A stretch of 37,799 bases of DNA from Prolixibacteraceae bacterium. GTDB lineage: Bacteria > Bacteroidota > Bacteroidia > Bacteroidales > Prolixibacteraceae. Location of the stretch: assembly GCA_029265875.1 (NCBI GenBank), contig JAJUGS010000005.1, positions 1-37,799 on the forward strand. The letters run 5' to 3'. The notes beneath the pieces are model-generated. The model was not told where the DNA came from. It did not search any database and saw only the letters and a program-made list of their open reading frames with translations. Shown here one piece after another: positions 18,701 to 26,388 of this stretch (the stretch's first letter is position 1; each line of letters opens with the position of its first letter). A program made the position numbers and the translations under genes.

Positions 18701-18770
18701 CGGTATCGATGACAGGGATAAATATCCTACCGTCCGGTCTTATACATTCGGTCTTACTGTTAACTTTTAA
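15711..18770 (+). CDS. SusC/RagA-family TonB-dependent outer-membrane transporter
   Basis: This 1019-aa outer-membrane barrel imports oligosaccharides, powered by TonB and capped by its SusD partner. I choose the ATG giving MKSILSKKTQLLWYFLFLLIAPLSMFAQ, a normal signal peptide; an in-frame ATG 57 bp upstream adds 19 unhelpful residues. A carboxypeptidase-regulatory-like domain (about 30-112, ITGTVYDETGKSIPGVTVMVSG) precedes the VAIGYGTQRKGDVTSAV segment at about residue 112. The TonB plug follows (about 120-235, ending DVLKDASAAAIYGTRGANGVILITT), and the rest is a 22-stranded-type barrel ending in aromatic VNF. It lacks an N-terminal STN domain, so anti-sigma control is not expected; this fits control by the HTCS. 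susD follows 11 bp later. Confidence 0.96.
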   Translation: MKSILSKKTQLLWYFLFLLIAPLSMFAQKRQITGTVYDETGKSIPGVTVMVSGTTQGTATNLDGKYTIEVNSGEVLRFSYIGYKTQEISVNNQSVLNVTLTVEAIGINEVVAIGYGTQRKGDVTSAVASVKSEDFSVGKIGDAAELVKGKIAGLSITKSSGDPNATSSIMLRGITTIKGSVSPLVLVDGIEGSLTTVAPENIESIDVLKDASAAAIYGTRGANGVILITTKSGKRESAAVATYSSYLSFSNWYKTAEFMDTHDVIYGLTNFEYEGYDTDWLKGVTRQSGYAQNHSLSLEGGSQKSSYSANVTYTDEEGIMRYSDNNNLRAQLDFNQYALNDILKFNINVLYSTHKNTNNNNAYVYRQALIRNPSSPVFHEDGAYYEEYNRFQYYNPVAIQNELIGDTRSHSARITGNITLEPIKGWQTNLMLSRRENTSTSENYYTSEYYTLKAKDPADQTRTVPVTRGSAGKSSNNGRSDNLELTSKYNLNLGEHRFSALAGYSYLYNVYDGFNAGNSNFPSESYLYNDLSQGTYLTDEKRRATMGSYKNDNTLIGFFGRVSYGYDNRYNALVSVRHEGSSKFGKNNKWGTFPSVSLGWTISNESFMEDATWLSNLKLRTGYGVTGVIPGDSYRSLVTYTYDAYGKHLSKDGEWTPSLIVGQNPNPDLKWETTSEVNIGLDWAILNSRINGTIDVYSKKTVDLLYDYAVPVPPNMYEWTMANVGEMSNKGIEVMINAIAVKKTDFEWNTTLTLSHNENKLLSLSNDLYQTDNFVETGGVSDPISVPTHAMEVGHRLGDFWGLRSVGVSKDGFVLVEVSDGNGGWVVKEFDTKYNEEKNRQRLGNGLPQVYAGWNNTFRYKGFDLNLVFTGQFGFKILNVQRSFYENNSIAYNKLKTAADLHPAIDASGAPVLDPETGEQLMVKLSNSMQQGVWSDQIENGDFVKLTNATLGYTVPVSGSLKKYIQNLRFYVAGQNLFCITGYSGLDPEVSNYFLAPGIDDRDKYPTVRSYTFGLTVNF

Positions 18771-18781
18771 AAGTGAATGAT

Positions 18782-20470
18782 ATGAAACTCAATAAATTTT
18801 TATTTATATCGATTGCCATAAGTGCATTATTGACAATCAACTCGTGCACCGACCTTTCGGAAACCGTTTACAGTGAGCTTACTGACGAAACTGTGGATGT
18901 GAACGATCCGGAGATAATCGGGTACATGATGGGCGAAGTTTATGCACAGTTCAGGTTTATGTACTGGGGCTGGAACGGTTACTTCGATGTAATGGAAGAG
19001 TGTGCCGACACTTACATGACACCAAAACGTATCGGGATTGGCTGGGGCGACCTTTACATTCCGATGCACAAACATAGCTGGAATTCGAGCCAGGGACATA
19101 TCGATGGTTTATGGCATTATGCCTACGTCGGAATCGGTTATGCCAACAAATGTCTCGATGTATTGCCAAAAACAGGAACCGAACAGGCTGAAATGCGTTT
19201 TATGCGCGCATTAAATTATTATGTCCTGCTCGATGCTTTCCGCAATGTTCCGCTCGAAACAACTCAAATTCACGAAGCAGGTTATTTGCCAAAACAGGTT
19301 TCAGGTGAAGAAATCTTTGCATTCTGCGTTGAAGAACTTAACGCAATTAAAGATGAACTCGGAACTGAAAAACATTTCGGATATCCGAACCGCTTTGCTG
19401 CCAACATGGTTTTAGCCAAGCTGTACCTGAATTACAATGCTTATTTTAACAAAAGCGATAACTCGTATTTCGAAAAAGCGCTTGCCGAAGTGGAAGCTGT
19501 GATCAAAGATGGAGGTTACTCACTGGCCCCGAATTATCTTGATAATTTCAAAGAAGATATTTCACAATCGCCCGAAGTGATTTTTGCGTTACCGCTTGAT
19601 TTTACCAATGCACGCCACAACTACCTGGTTAACAAATGCCTTGTTGGTGCAGGTGCTGCAGCTTATGGTTACACGGGTTCGCCCTGGAATGGCAGTTGCG
19701 CGGTTCCACAGTTTATCGACAGCTACGAAGAAGGTGACAACCGCCTGAAATATACATGGACTGGCGGTGTACAGAAATTCGCCACTAAAGATGCCAACGG
19801 AAATACAATTCCACAGTCAGGCGACCCGATTCCGTTCAGCACCGACGACTGGGCCGGACAAGGCGTTCTGAATTACAACAAAAATGTACATTCTATCGAC
19901 AATCCGGGAGCATACCAACAGGAAGGTTACCGCTTTGTAAAAAGCGAAATTGTGGCCGGCGATGAGGGAACTTATGGTAACGATGTGGCTTTCTTCCGTT
20001 TGGCTGATGCCATGTTTATCAAAGCTGAATGTTTGTTGCGCCTTGGCCGCGATGAGCAAACCGCTGCCGACCTGATTACCCAGGTTCGTGCGCGTTCGTT
20101 CGACTCGGCAGCAAAAGCGGTAAGAACCGTTGCCCAGTTGAAAGGCGGAAGCCGCTATGATTATGGTCACCGCGAATACACAAGCGAAGGTTATGCCAAC
20201 TGGGACCCGGCTTCATACATTGCCACCAACGAAGGCGGAGCCGATATTGTTTTGGGAGGATTGCTCGACGACCTGGCCTGGGAATTTGCCGGTGAACATC
20301 ACCGCCGCCAGGATCTGATCCGCTTCAAAATGACCGATGGCCGCAACGTTTTCAACGGAAAATCGTGGTTCTGCAAAAATGCAACCACTGAAACCCACTG
20401 GGACTATTTCCCGATTCCAAAATCGGCAATGGATGCGAACATTTCACTCCGGCAAAACCAGGGTTATTAA
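18782..20470 (+). CDS. SusD/RagB-family glycan-binding lipoprotein
   Basis: This is the surface lid and glycan-binding partner of the SusC barrel. I start at the ATG giving MKLNKFLFISIAISALLTINSC; an upstream in-frame GTG adds only three residues. The lipobox puts the lipidated cysteine at residue 22, followed by TDLSE. The 562-aa body has the family's helical repeat features: MRFMRALNYYVLLDAFRNVPLET, RFAANMVLAKLYLN, FFRLADAMFIKAECLLRLG and AADLITQVRARSF, with the C-terminal DLAWEFAGEHHRRQDLIRF segment and a final YFPIPKSAMDANISLRQNQGY. Sequence alone does not reveal the ligand. It is translationally close to susC and is followed by a small hairpin that may reduce read-through. Confidence 0.96.
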   Translation: MKLNKFLFISIAISALLTINSCTDLSETVYSELTDETVDVNDPEIIGYMMGEVYAQFRFMYWGWNGYFDVMEECADTYMTPKRIGIGWGDLYIPMHKHSWNSSQGHIDGLWHYAYVGIGYANKCLDVLPKTGTEQAEMRFMRALNYYVLLDAFRNVPLETTQIHEAGYLPKQVSGEEIFAFCVEELNAIKDELGTEKHFGYPNRFAANMVLAKLYLNYNAYFNKSDNSYFEKALAEVEAVIKDGGYSLAPNYLDNFKEDISQSPEVIFALPLDFTNARHNYLVNKCLVGAGAAAYGYTGSPWNGSCAVPQFIDSYEEGDNRLKYTWTGGVQKFATKDANGNTIPQSGDPIPFSTDDWAGQGVLNYNKNVHSIDNPGAYQQEGYRFVKSEIVAGDEGTYGNDVAFFRLADAMFIKAECLLRLGRDEQTAADLITQVRARSFDSAAKAVRTVAQLKGGSRYDYGHREYTSEGYANWDPASYIATNEGGADIVLGGLLDDLAWEFAGEHHRRQDLIRFKMTDGRNVFNGKSWFCKNATTETHWDYFPIPKSAMDANISLRQNQGY

Positions 20471-20482
20471 TGCTTCGGATTA

Positions 20483-20509
20483 GTAACTTTCAAGTTACAT
20501 GCTTTTTTT
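20483..20509 (+). terminator. Weak terminator or attenuator after susD
   Basis: GTAACTT (20483-20489) pairs with AAGTTAC (20492-20498) over a 2-nt loop, and seven T follow at 20503-20509 after a 4-nt gap. The stem is AT-rich and the loop very short, so it may only trim expression of downstream genes relative to susCD, a common PUL pattern. Confidence 0.4.
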
Positions 20510-20553
20510 GAAGTACAATTCACAGCATTTTAACACATAAATTAAAGTAACAA

Positions 20554-22467
20554 ATGAAAAAAATACAGATAATTATTCTATTGGCGCTGTTTGTGGCAGG
20601 TTTTGTGGGCTGTAAAGACAACATGGATTACAGCAGTCTGCATAATCTGACAGACGAAGAAAAGGCAGAGCTTGCCCGTCAGGATTCAATCGAAGAAGCC
20701 CAGAAAAACAATATCAACGCGAACCTGAAACTGGAATATACAGCTGAAATTACGGTCAGCAAAACATTGTATGATGGTGTTTCGGTACCCATTGAAATTG
20801 ATAAAATTGCCGCTTTGTTTAAAATCTCGGCGGCTGAAGTTCTTGCAGGAATAGCCGGTGAAGCCGGTGCCCCGGAAATTAAACCTTTTGCCATCGACTG
20901 GAGTACCCGTGCTGATGTTGGTTCGGCTACCACCACCAACGCCCCCTGGGGCCATTGGTGGGATGTAAAAGGTGATGTAACCACGTGGGGCGATGCTACC
21001 AAACTGGCCAATACGTTTTGCGAGTTCGACACCGAGTCAGGCTCATTTTATGTTGGCCAATATCCCAACAGGCTTGTGCCAGGCGATACAATTAAGGTTA
21101 TTGAAGCACTGAAATACAACGAATTGCGTGTGGCGGTAATTATTACAATTTTACCGGTTGCACCGGGCCAAATTAACGCGAAAGTGGTGGACACCCAGGA
21201 ATTGACCATGTCTGTCACACCGAGAAGCTCATACGATCCTGATCCGTTGAAATTCAACCTCGATAAGGTTCTCAGCAGCCTGGGGGTTACCTCCATGGAC
21301 GCAGTGAAATTCCTCGGTGTTAACAAAGATGGCACCTATGCACAGGAAGCTGTAACAGGAAAAGGATTCTGGTACGACCTCGAAGGTTTTGTGGGTGCCT
21401 GGGGCGACAACGCCAGTGTTTATACAAATTATGGCGATTTCGAAGCCGACCAGATCAGTATCGGACAATACCCGAACCGTCTGGCTGCCGGTCAAACCTA
21501 CACAATCCAATACGGATTTATGGCCAACAACAAAATTGCCATGCTGAAGATTACCATCAATGTTGTTGGATATCAGGATCCTGAAACACCACCTGCCGGA
21601 ACTCCGGAAGCACTGGTGATTGACGTTTTACTGAGTAAAAAGTATAGCAACGATTATGCAAGTGTTACTTTCGATGTAAAAGAAATTATGCGCAATGCGT
21701 TTAAAATGACCACTTACCAGATTCACCAGGCCATTGCAAAAGGCGATCTGAAACTGTACCAGGGTGCAGTGAGCGAAAAGGCCCCGGCTTACACTGCCGA
21801 CGTTCCCGGGTTCTGGCTCAAACCCGATGGAACTGTTGGCCAGTGGGCTGAAAGTGTGGTGTGGACAAGCATTGGCCATAATGAAACCGAGTTATTCCTG
21901 TTTGGCGGTAACCACCCCGACAACGCAACGCCCGGTACAACCGTTACAACAAAATACATTGCCACCTGCAACGGCGGTTCGGTAACATTTAACATCACTT
22001 TCAATATTGAAAAAGATGATTATGTGGACCCGGAAACCCCGCCAACCGGTGCGCCTGAAGCATTGACAATGGACATTGATTTGTCGAAAACATACAGCAA
22101 CGATTATGCCACTGTAAAGGCTGACGTAAAAGAAACCCTGCGCAATGCATTCAAAATGACCACTTATCAGATCCACAAAGCCATTGAAGCTGGTGAACTG
22201 AAACTGTACCAGGGCGCTGTCAGCGAAACCGCTCCGGCATACACCGCCGATGCCCCGGGTTATTGGCTGAAACCCGACGGGACTGTTGGTAGCTGGGGAC
22301 AAGGTGCTGTTGTTTGGATCAGTCTCGGTCATAGCGAAACCGAATTGTTCCTGTATGGTGGAAACCATCCGACTGATGGCAAAGCCGGCGACAAAGTGAC
22401 TACAACTTACATCGCCACCTGTAACGGCGGTTCTGTAACATTCAAAATTAATTTCACAGTGAAATAG
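20554..22467 (+). CDS. Four-module DUF4859-like lipoprotein, probable surface glycan-binding protein
   Basis: This 637-aa lipoprotein has lipobox VAGFVGC with lipidated Cys20, followed by KDNMD, which resembles the acidic/lysine surface-export signal of Bacteroidota lipoproteins. After a short linker come four copies of one module: about residues 58-205, 208-340, 350-490 and 500-637. Each carries GxW(Y/L)xxxGxVxxWG and, in modules 1 and 2, the exact GQYPNRL; in 3 and 4 this is GGNHP. I recognise the module as DUF4859-like. Modules 3 and 4 are near-identical over long stretches (FKMTTYQIH, LKLYQGAVSE, YIATCNGGSVTF), showing recent duplication. The position right after susD is that of SusE/SusF-type binding proteins, so surface glycan (or glycoprotein) binding is inferred. 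No catalytic motif is seen. Confidence 0.82.
   Translation: MKKIQIIILLALFVAGFVGCKDNMDYSSLHNLTDEEKAELARQDSIEEAQKNNINANLKLEYTAEITVSKTLYDGVSVPIEIDKIAALFKISAAEVLAGIAGEAGAPEIKPFAIDWSTRADVGSATTTNAPWGHWWDVKGDVTTWGDATKLANTFCEFDTESGSFYVGQYPNRLVPGDTIKVIEALKYNELRVAVIITILPVAPGQINAKVVDTQELTMSVTPRSSYDPDPLKFNLDKVLSSLGVTSMDAVKFLGVNKDGTYAQEAVTGKGFWYDLEGFVGAWGDNASVYTNYGDFEADQISIGQYPNRLAAGQTYTIQYGFMANNKIAMLKITINVVGYQDPETPPAGTPEALVIDVLLSKKYSNDYASVTFDVKEIMRNAFKMTTYQIHQAIAKGDLKLYQGAVSEKAPAYTADVPGFWLKPDGTVGQWAESVVWTSIGHNETELFLFGGNHPDNATPGTTVTTKYIATCNGGSVTFNITFNIEKDDYVDPETPPTGAPEALTMDIDLSKTYSNDYATVKADVKETLRNAFKMTTYQIHKAIEAGELKLYQGAVSETAPAYTADAPGYWLKPDGTVGSWGQGAVVWISLGHSETELFLYGGNHPTDGKAGDKVTTTYIATCNGGSVTFKINFTVK
21577..22464 (+). 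repeat. Intragenic tandem duplication, 450-bp period
   Basis: Two direct copies within the DUF4859-like gene start at 21577 and 22027 (residues 342 and 492), each beginning with DPETPP(A/T)G. The period is exactly 450 bp, that is 150 codons. Protein identity is high while many third positions differ, so the duplication is real but not brand new. Confidence 0.88.
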
Positions 22468-22475
22468 TTTTTGCT

Positions 22476-22513
22476 CCGGCATGTCCTGTTTTCAGGATAT
22501 GCCGGATATTTTT
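22476..22513 (+). terminator. Strong Rho-independent terminator after the DUF4859-like gene
   Basis: CCGGCATGTCCTG (22476-22488) pairs with CAGGATATGCCGG (22493-22505) over a TTTT loop, with one G-U pair, followed by ATATTTTTC. It begins 8 bp after the stop. It should end the susC-susD-binding protein transcript, implying a separate promoter for the metallopeptidase gene. Confidence 0.82.
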
Positions 22514-22669
22514 CAAAGTTTCCTTATAAGTTGCTGGTTTCTGTTTGACATTTTTCAAAAAAATTAATTTTTTCAGCGTTGGTAAGATAAATGCATTGGA
22601 AACTGGTTTATGCAGAGAAAGTCAAACACAACAGATAATCAGCAACTTTTTTTACTTCTTTGCAATGTA

Positions 22670-22721
22670 CCGGATCGCGATTTATCGCGATGAGTTTCCT
22701 GCCCGATCGTCAGACGGGCAT
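22670..22721. repeat. Short GC-rich palindromic repeats in the gap before the metallopeptidase gene
   Basis: Two hairpins lie side by side: ATCGCG/CGCGAT around 22675-22691, and TGCCCG (22700-22705) with CGGGCA (22715-22720). They stand out as GC-rich inside an AT-rich gap and resemble the small palindromes dispersed in Bacteroidota intergenic DNA. The remainder of 22514-22793 holds no gene I can support. Confidence 0.5.
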
Positions 22722-22793
22722 CGTGTGAGAATGTGAATAAAAAGACAAAATGCAGAACCACCTTGCAAACAGCAACTTTATTAATTTTTCAAG

Positions 22794-24845
22794 ATGAAAA
22801 AAATTGAACATATCACCCGGCAGTTTCATTATGGAATCAAAGATTCGCGCAAACTGTTTTTTATCCTGAATTTTATAATTGCCTCAACTTTCTGCCTTAC
22901 TGCTTGCGGCAACAGCGACGATATTCCCCAACCCGAAGACCCCGATCCGGTGGATACCACAAAAGTTTCGGATGTGATTATCCTGAAAGAAACTGATATT
23001 CAGGATTACAACAAATTTTACAAACCAAACGATTTTAAAAATATGAACATGCTCCGCAGCGACAGCAAATGGTCGTTTGTCAGGAGTAAACAATCACAAC
23101 ATTTCATCGTTTTCTGGGAACCCGGTTTCGGTATGAACCCGAATGCCGACTCTGTTCCGCAGGCCTTGAGGGTGAATATCGACGACCTGCTGCAAAAAGC
23201 AGAGTCATTTTACGATGTGAATGTCAACAAACTGAAATTTGCAGAGGTGGGAATTGGAAAATCGAACCTCGATAAATATAAAATGCAGATTTACCTGCTT
23301 TATCAAACCGAATGGCTGGCAACCGGCGCGGGCTACGATGATGTAATCGGCGCACTTTGGGTAAACCCCGGCACCTGCAAACCGGTGGGTTCGACCATTG
23401 CTCACGAAATCGGCCACAGTTTTCAATACATGGTGTATGCCGATTTGCTGGCTTACGGCGGCATCAGCAACGATTTCAAACGTGGTTTCCGTTATGGTTT
23501 CGGCGGGAACGGAGGGAATGGGTTCTGGGAACAAACCGCCCAATGGCAGTCATTCCAGTCATATCCTTCCGAAGCATTTACTTCTTACAATTTTAACGTT
23601 CACATGGAAAACTACCACCGCCATTTCGGACATGAATGGCACCGGTATGCCAGTTACTGGCTCCATTATTACTGGGCCCAAAAGCATGGTATCGATATAA
23701 TCGGGAAATTATGGCGCGAGGCTGTTAGTCCGGAAGACCCGCTTCAGACTTATATGCGAATAAACGGGTTAACGGTTGACCAGTTAAATGAAGAAATTTA
23801 TGACGCAGCCGCCCATTTTGTTACATGGGACCTGGATGCGCTCCGCACAGCAGGAAAAGATTATATCGGAAAATTCACCCACAAATTTTTTCAGTTGGAA
23901 GATGGCAGTTACCAGGTGGCCTACAGTCGTTGCCCCGGAACAACAGGTTATAACGTCATTCCGTTAAATGTTCCCGCTGCAGGAACCGTGGTTTCCACAA
24001 AATTTACGGCACTGGCACCTGGCTCTGCACTGGCACCCGGCGACCCGGGCCAATATTCCGAAGATGGTGCAACGCTTACAAAATCAACTTACAACAGCGG
24101 TTCATTAACCCGCTCAGGCTGGCGATATGGTTATGTGGCGCTTTTAAATAACGGGCAACGTATTTATGGCGAAATGAACCGGAAAACTTCTGCCGACGTG
24201 GAATTCACAGTTCCATCGGGTTGCGAAAAGCTTTGGTTTGTGGTTACCGGCGCTCCTTCAACTTATACCGCTCATGCGTGGGATGAAAAGGAAAGTAACG
24301 ACGACCAGTGGCCCTACAAAGTAAAATTCACCAACACCGATTTACTGGGCAATATCACCATCGACCCGAATGCCAAACCGCAAAATCTCACACTTACCTA
24401 CAACCTGTCGTTTGCCGCCGATGCCGCCGGATACACGGGTGCCACCGTGAACCTGAACAGTAACGGCGATATCAGCAAAGTGGCACAGGCACTTTCGATG
24501 CAACCATCTGCTATTGTGGCAGCTTTGCTGGCAGCAAAAGCAACGCCCGTGGAAGGTAAAATTGCCTTTGCGGCTGTTGAACCCGGTGACGTGCTCAACT
24601 ACAACACCACCGCAAACGGACATGGATTCTGGTTCGATAGCACCGGAAAAGTGATTGCCTGGGGAAGCAGTAACGACAGCAAAATTTTCGCGGAGTTTGC
24701 ACCGGGAAATTTTGAATTTACAGTTGGTCAATACCCCGGCAAAAGCAAAGCCGGTGACAAATACACGGTAAAGGAAGCCTTTGTTTATACCAAAGGTGGT
24801 AAGCAATACCAGGTAACTTTTGTATTTAACGTCACAATTAAGTAG
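22794..24845 (+). CDS. Putative HExxH zinc metallopeptidase lipoprotein (DUF6055-like) with C-terminal DUF4859-like module
   Basis: This 683-aa lipoprotein has a long n-region, then LFFILNFIIASTFCLTAC with lipidated Cys38 and an acidic surface-type tail (GNSDD...PEDPDPVD). Residues about 75-330 form a domain with SQHFIVFWEPGFG, LLQKAESFYD and the zinc motif HEIGHSFQY (His204-Glu205-His208). I associate this domain with DUF6055. ENYHRHFGHEWHRYASYWLHYYW further on may supply another ligand. Residues about 390-510 look like a beta-rich domain, and about 530-683 form a DUF4859-like module (HGFWFDSTGKVIAWGSS, TVGQYPGKSKAGDKYT) like those in the upstream binding protein. Sharing this module suggests both act on the same target. 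Peptidase activity is inferred from HExxH only. It likely has its own promoter. Confidence 0.78.
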   Translation: MKKIEHITRQFHYGIKDSRKLFFILNFIIASTFCLTACGNSDDIPQPEDPDPVDTTKVSDVIILKETDIQDYNKFYKPNDFKNMNMLRSDSKWSFVRSKQSQHFIVFWEPGFGMNPNADSVPQALRVNIDDLLQKAESFYDVNVNKLKFAEVGIGKSNLDKYKMQIYLLYQTEWLATGAGYDDVIGALWVNPGTCKPVGSTIAHEIGHSFQYMVYADLLAYGGISNDFKRGFRYGFGGNGGNGFWEQTAQWQSFQSYPSEAFTSYNFNVHMENYHRHFGHEWHRYASYWLHYYWAQKHGIDIIGKLWREAVSPEDPLQTYMRINGLTVDQLNEEIYDAAAHFVTWDLDALRTAGKDYIGKFTHKFFQLEDGSYQVAYSRCPGTTGYNVIPLNVPAAGTVVSTKFTALAPGSALAPGDPGQYSEDGATLTKSTYNSGSLTRSGWRYGYVALLNNGQRIYGEMNRKTSADVEFTVPSGCEKLWFVVTGAPSTYTAHAWDEKESNDDQWPYKVKFTNTDLLGNITIDPNAKPQNLTLTYNLSFAADAAGYTGATVNLNSNGDISKVAQALSMQPSAIVAALLAAKATPVEGKIAFAAVEPGDVLNYNTTANGHGFWFDSTGKVIAWGSSNDSKIFAEFAPGNFEFTVGQYPGKSKAGDKYTVKEAFVYTKGGKQYQVTFVFNVTIK

Positions 24846-24952
24846 GCACTGATGCAGATTGGTTTAGTAGAAAACGATAAAGTTTTTGCTACAAAGTGGC
24901 AATTTAGGAATAACCCTGTACGAAGTGCGGGGTCAGATAGCACAAGTTACCT

Positions 24953-25061
24953 GAACCCTGAAAGGGTTCAACATACTGTCATTGAACCCCTTCAGGGTTC
25001 TTCATCAGATTTTTTTCCTCCGGTTGCACCGGTGGTTATTCAAATTCAAGCCTTGCAGGCT
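24953..25061. repeat. Composite palindromic repeat between metallopeptidase and cotH genes
   Basis: Three hairpins lie in a row. GAACCCTGAAAGGGTTCAA (24953-24971) pairs with 24982-25000 at 18 of 19 positions, and each arm is itself a palindrome. A T-run follows at 25011-25017. Next is CCGGTTGCACCGG around 25020-25032, then AGCCT/AGGCT (25049-25061) followed by TTTT. This is the look of a REP-type intergenic element; the last hairpin with its T tract could end the upstream transcript. The gap (24846-25101) has no convincing gene. Confidence 0.7.
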
Positions 25062-25101
25062 TTTTAAAACATATTTTTAAACTTATCCGATTTTTCAGAG
25101 G

Positions 25102-26388
25102 ATGAAACAGAAATTTCTGCCACCTTTTTTGTTGCTCAGTATGCTTTTTTTCAGCCGGTGCGCTGTAAACGAAGTGCCTGATGATGAAGGGGAGCCTGAT
25201 GTTTCAACGCCTGTTGAAACTTACCAGGTGGCAAAAATTGCCATTAAAACCGAAAATTCTGCTTCAATTACTTCAAAAGATACTTACATCAAATGCGCTG
25301 TAACTTTAGAATCAGACAAAAACGAGTGGAATTATTCGGGTACCGGAACGATTAAAGGACGTGGAAATTCATCCTGGCTCTGGTACCCGAAGAAACCATT
25401 CAGACTGAAACTGGATGAAAAAGACAATCTGCTGGGTTTAAAAGCCGACAGGGATTGGGTTTTGCTGGCCGATTACCGCGACCCCACCCACCTGATGAAT
25501 ACTTATGTTTTTACAGTTGGGCAGGGTTTGGGCATCCCATTCCCTAATCATTCGCGCTATATTGAAGTTACCCTCAATAACAATTACATCGGAATGTATA
25601 TGCTGACCGAACAGGTGGAACAGGGCGAAAACCGCGTGGCAATCGATAAAACTGAGGGAATTTTGCTTTCACTCGACGTTGACGACGGCCCTGAATTGTC
25701 GCCTGGGGCAAAGGATAATTTCTGGTCATCGGTTTACAAAATGCCGGTTTGTGTGAAAAGTCCCGAAATTATTTACAGTACGCAATTATCAGGTATTAAA
25801 AGCGATTTTGCGCAATTAGAGACTGCTATAAAGGGTGCGGATTATGCTGCCGTTGCCAAACTTTTCGATATACCGGTTTTTATCAATTTCCTGATTATTC
25901 AGGAACTGGTGTACAACGTGGAAGTGGCTGCACCGCGTAGCATGTATCTGCACAAAAACAAAGGCGGAAAATGGACAATGGGCCCGCTGTGGGATTTTGA
26001 TGCCGGTTTTGATTTCGACTGGGGAACCATGTACACAGGCCACAACTATTTCAAAAGCTACAAGGAACTGGTTTTGGGAACTTCGCCGCTCAATCATTCA
26101 GGCGGGTACAACGTGCCATCTTTTTTTACCGATTTATTTCGCAACAAACAATTTGTGGCCGAATACAAAGCCCGCTGGCAGGTGATCAAAGAAAAACTGA
26201 TGACGGAATACTGGGACACCTCTCAACTCTATGCCAACGGATTTGCAGAAGCTGCGCAGCGCGATGCCAAACGCTGGCCCATCGACAAGAACAATGCTGC
26301 AGAAATTCAGAAAATGAAACTGTGGCTGACCTCCAGAATCAGCTATCTTTCAACGGTTATCGAAAATTATCCGGCTGGAACCAAATAA
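25102..26388 (+). CDS. CotH-kinase-family lipoprotein
   Basis: This 428-aa lipoprotein (SMLFFSRC, Cys20) has an acidic tail (VNEVPDDEGEPD) expected to favour surface display. CotH proteins are atypical protein-kinase-like enzymes first known from Bacillus spore coats. Family signatures are KGRGNSSWLWYPKKPFRLKL (residues 85-104), the following DWVLLADYRDPTHLMN, VTLNNNYIGMYMLTEQVE (about 156-173), and the metal-binding WDFDAGFDFD (297-306). All expected motif regions are present, so it may be active. Its stop codon overlaps the first ATG of the GH43 gene (TAATG), linking it tightly to the enzyme genes. A role in modifying the glycoprotein substrate or a surface partner is possible but unproven. 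Confidence 0.9.
   Translation: MKQKFLPPFLLLSMLFFSRCAVNEVPDDEGEPDVSTPVETYQVAKIAIKTENSASITSKDTYIKCAVTLESDKNEWNYSGTGTIKGRGNSSWLWYPKKPFRLKLDEKDNLLGLKADRDWVLLADYRDPTHLMNTYVFTVGQGLGIPFPNHSRYIEVTLNNNYIGMYMLTEQVEQGENRVAIDKTEGILLSLDVDDGPELSPGAKDNFWSSVYKMPVCVKSPEIIYSTQLSGIKSDFAQLETAIKGADYAAVAKLFDIPVFINFLIIQELVYNVEVAAPRSMYLHKNKGGKWTMGPLWDFDAGFDFDWGTMYTGHNYFKSYKELVLGTSPLNHSGGYNVPSFFTDLFRNKQFVAEYKARWQVIKEKLMTEYWDTSQLYANGFAEAAQRDAKRWPIDKNNAAEIQKMKLWLTSRISYLSTVIENYPAGTK

Noticed and set aside
22545-22736. 63-codon plus-strand frame before the metallopeptidase gene.
   Set aside because: It follows a terminator, covers small GC-rich palindromes, and shows no recognisable protein pattern.
24852-25067. 71-codon plus-strand frame between the metallopeptidase and cotH genes.
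   Set aside because: It consists largely of the palindromic repeats at 24953-25061 and has no protein features.
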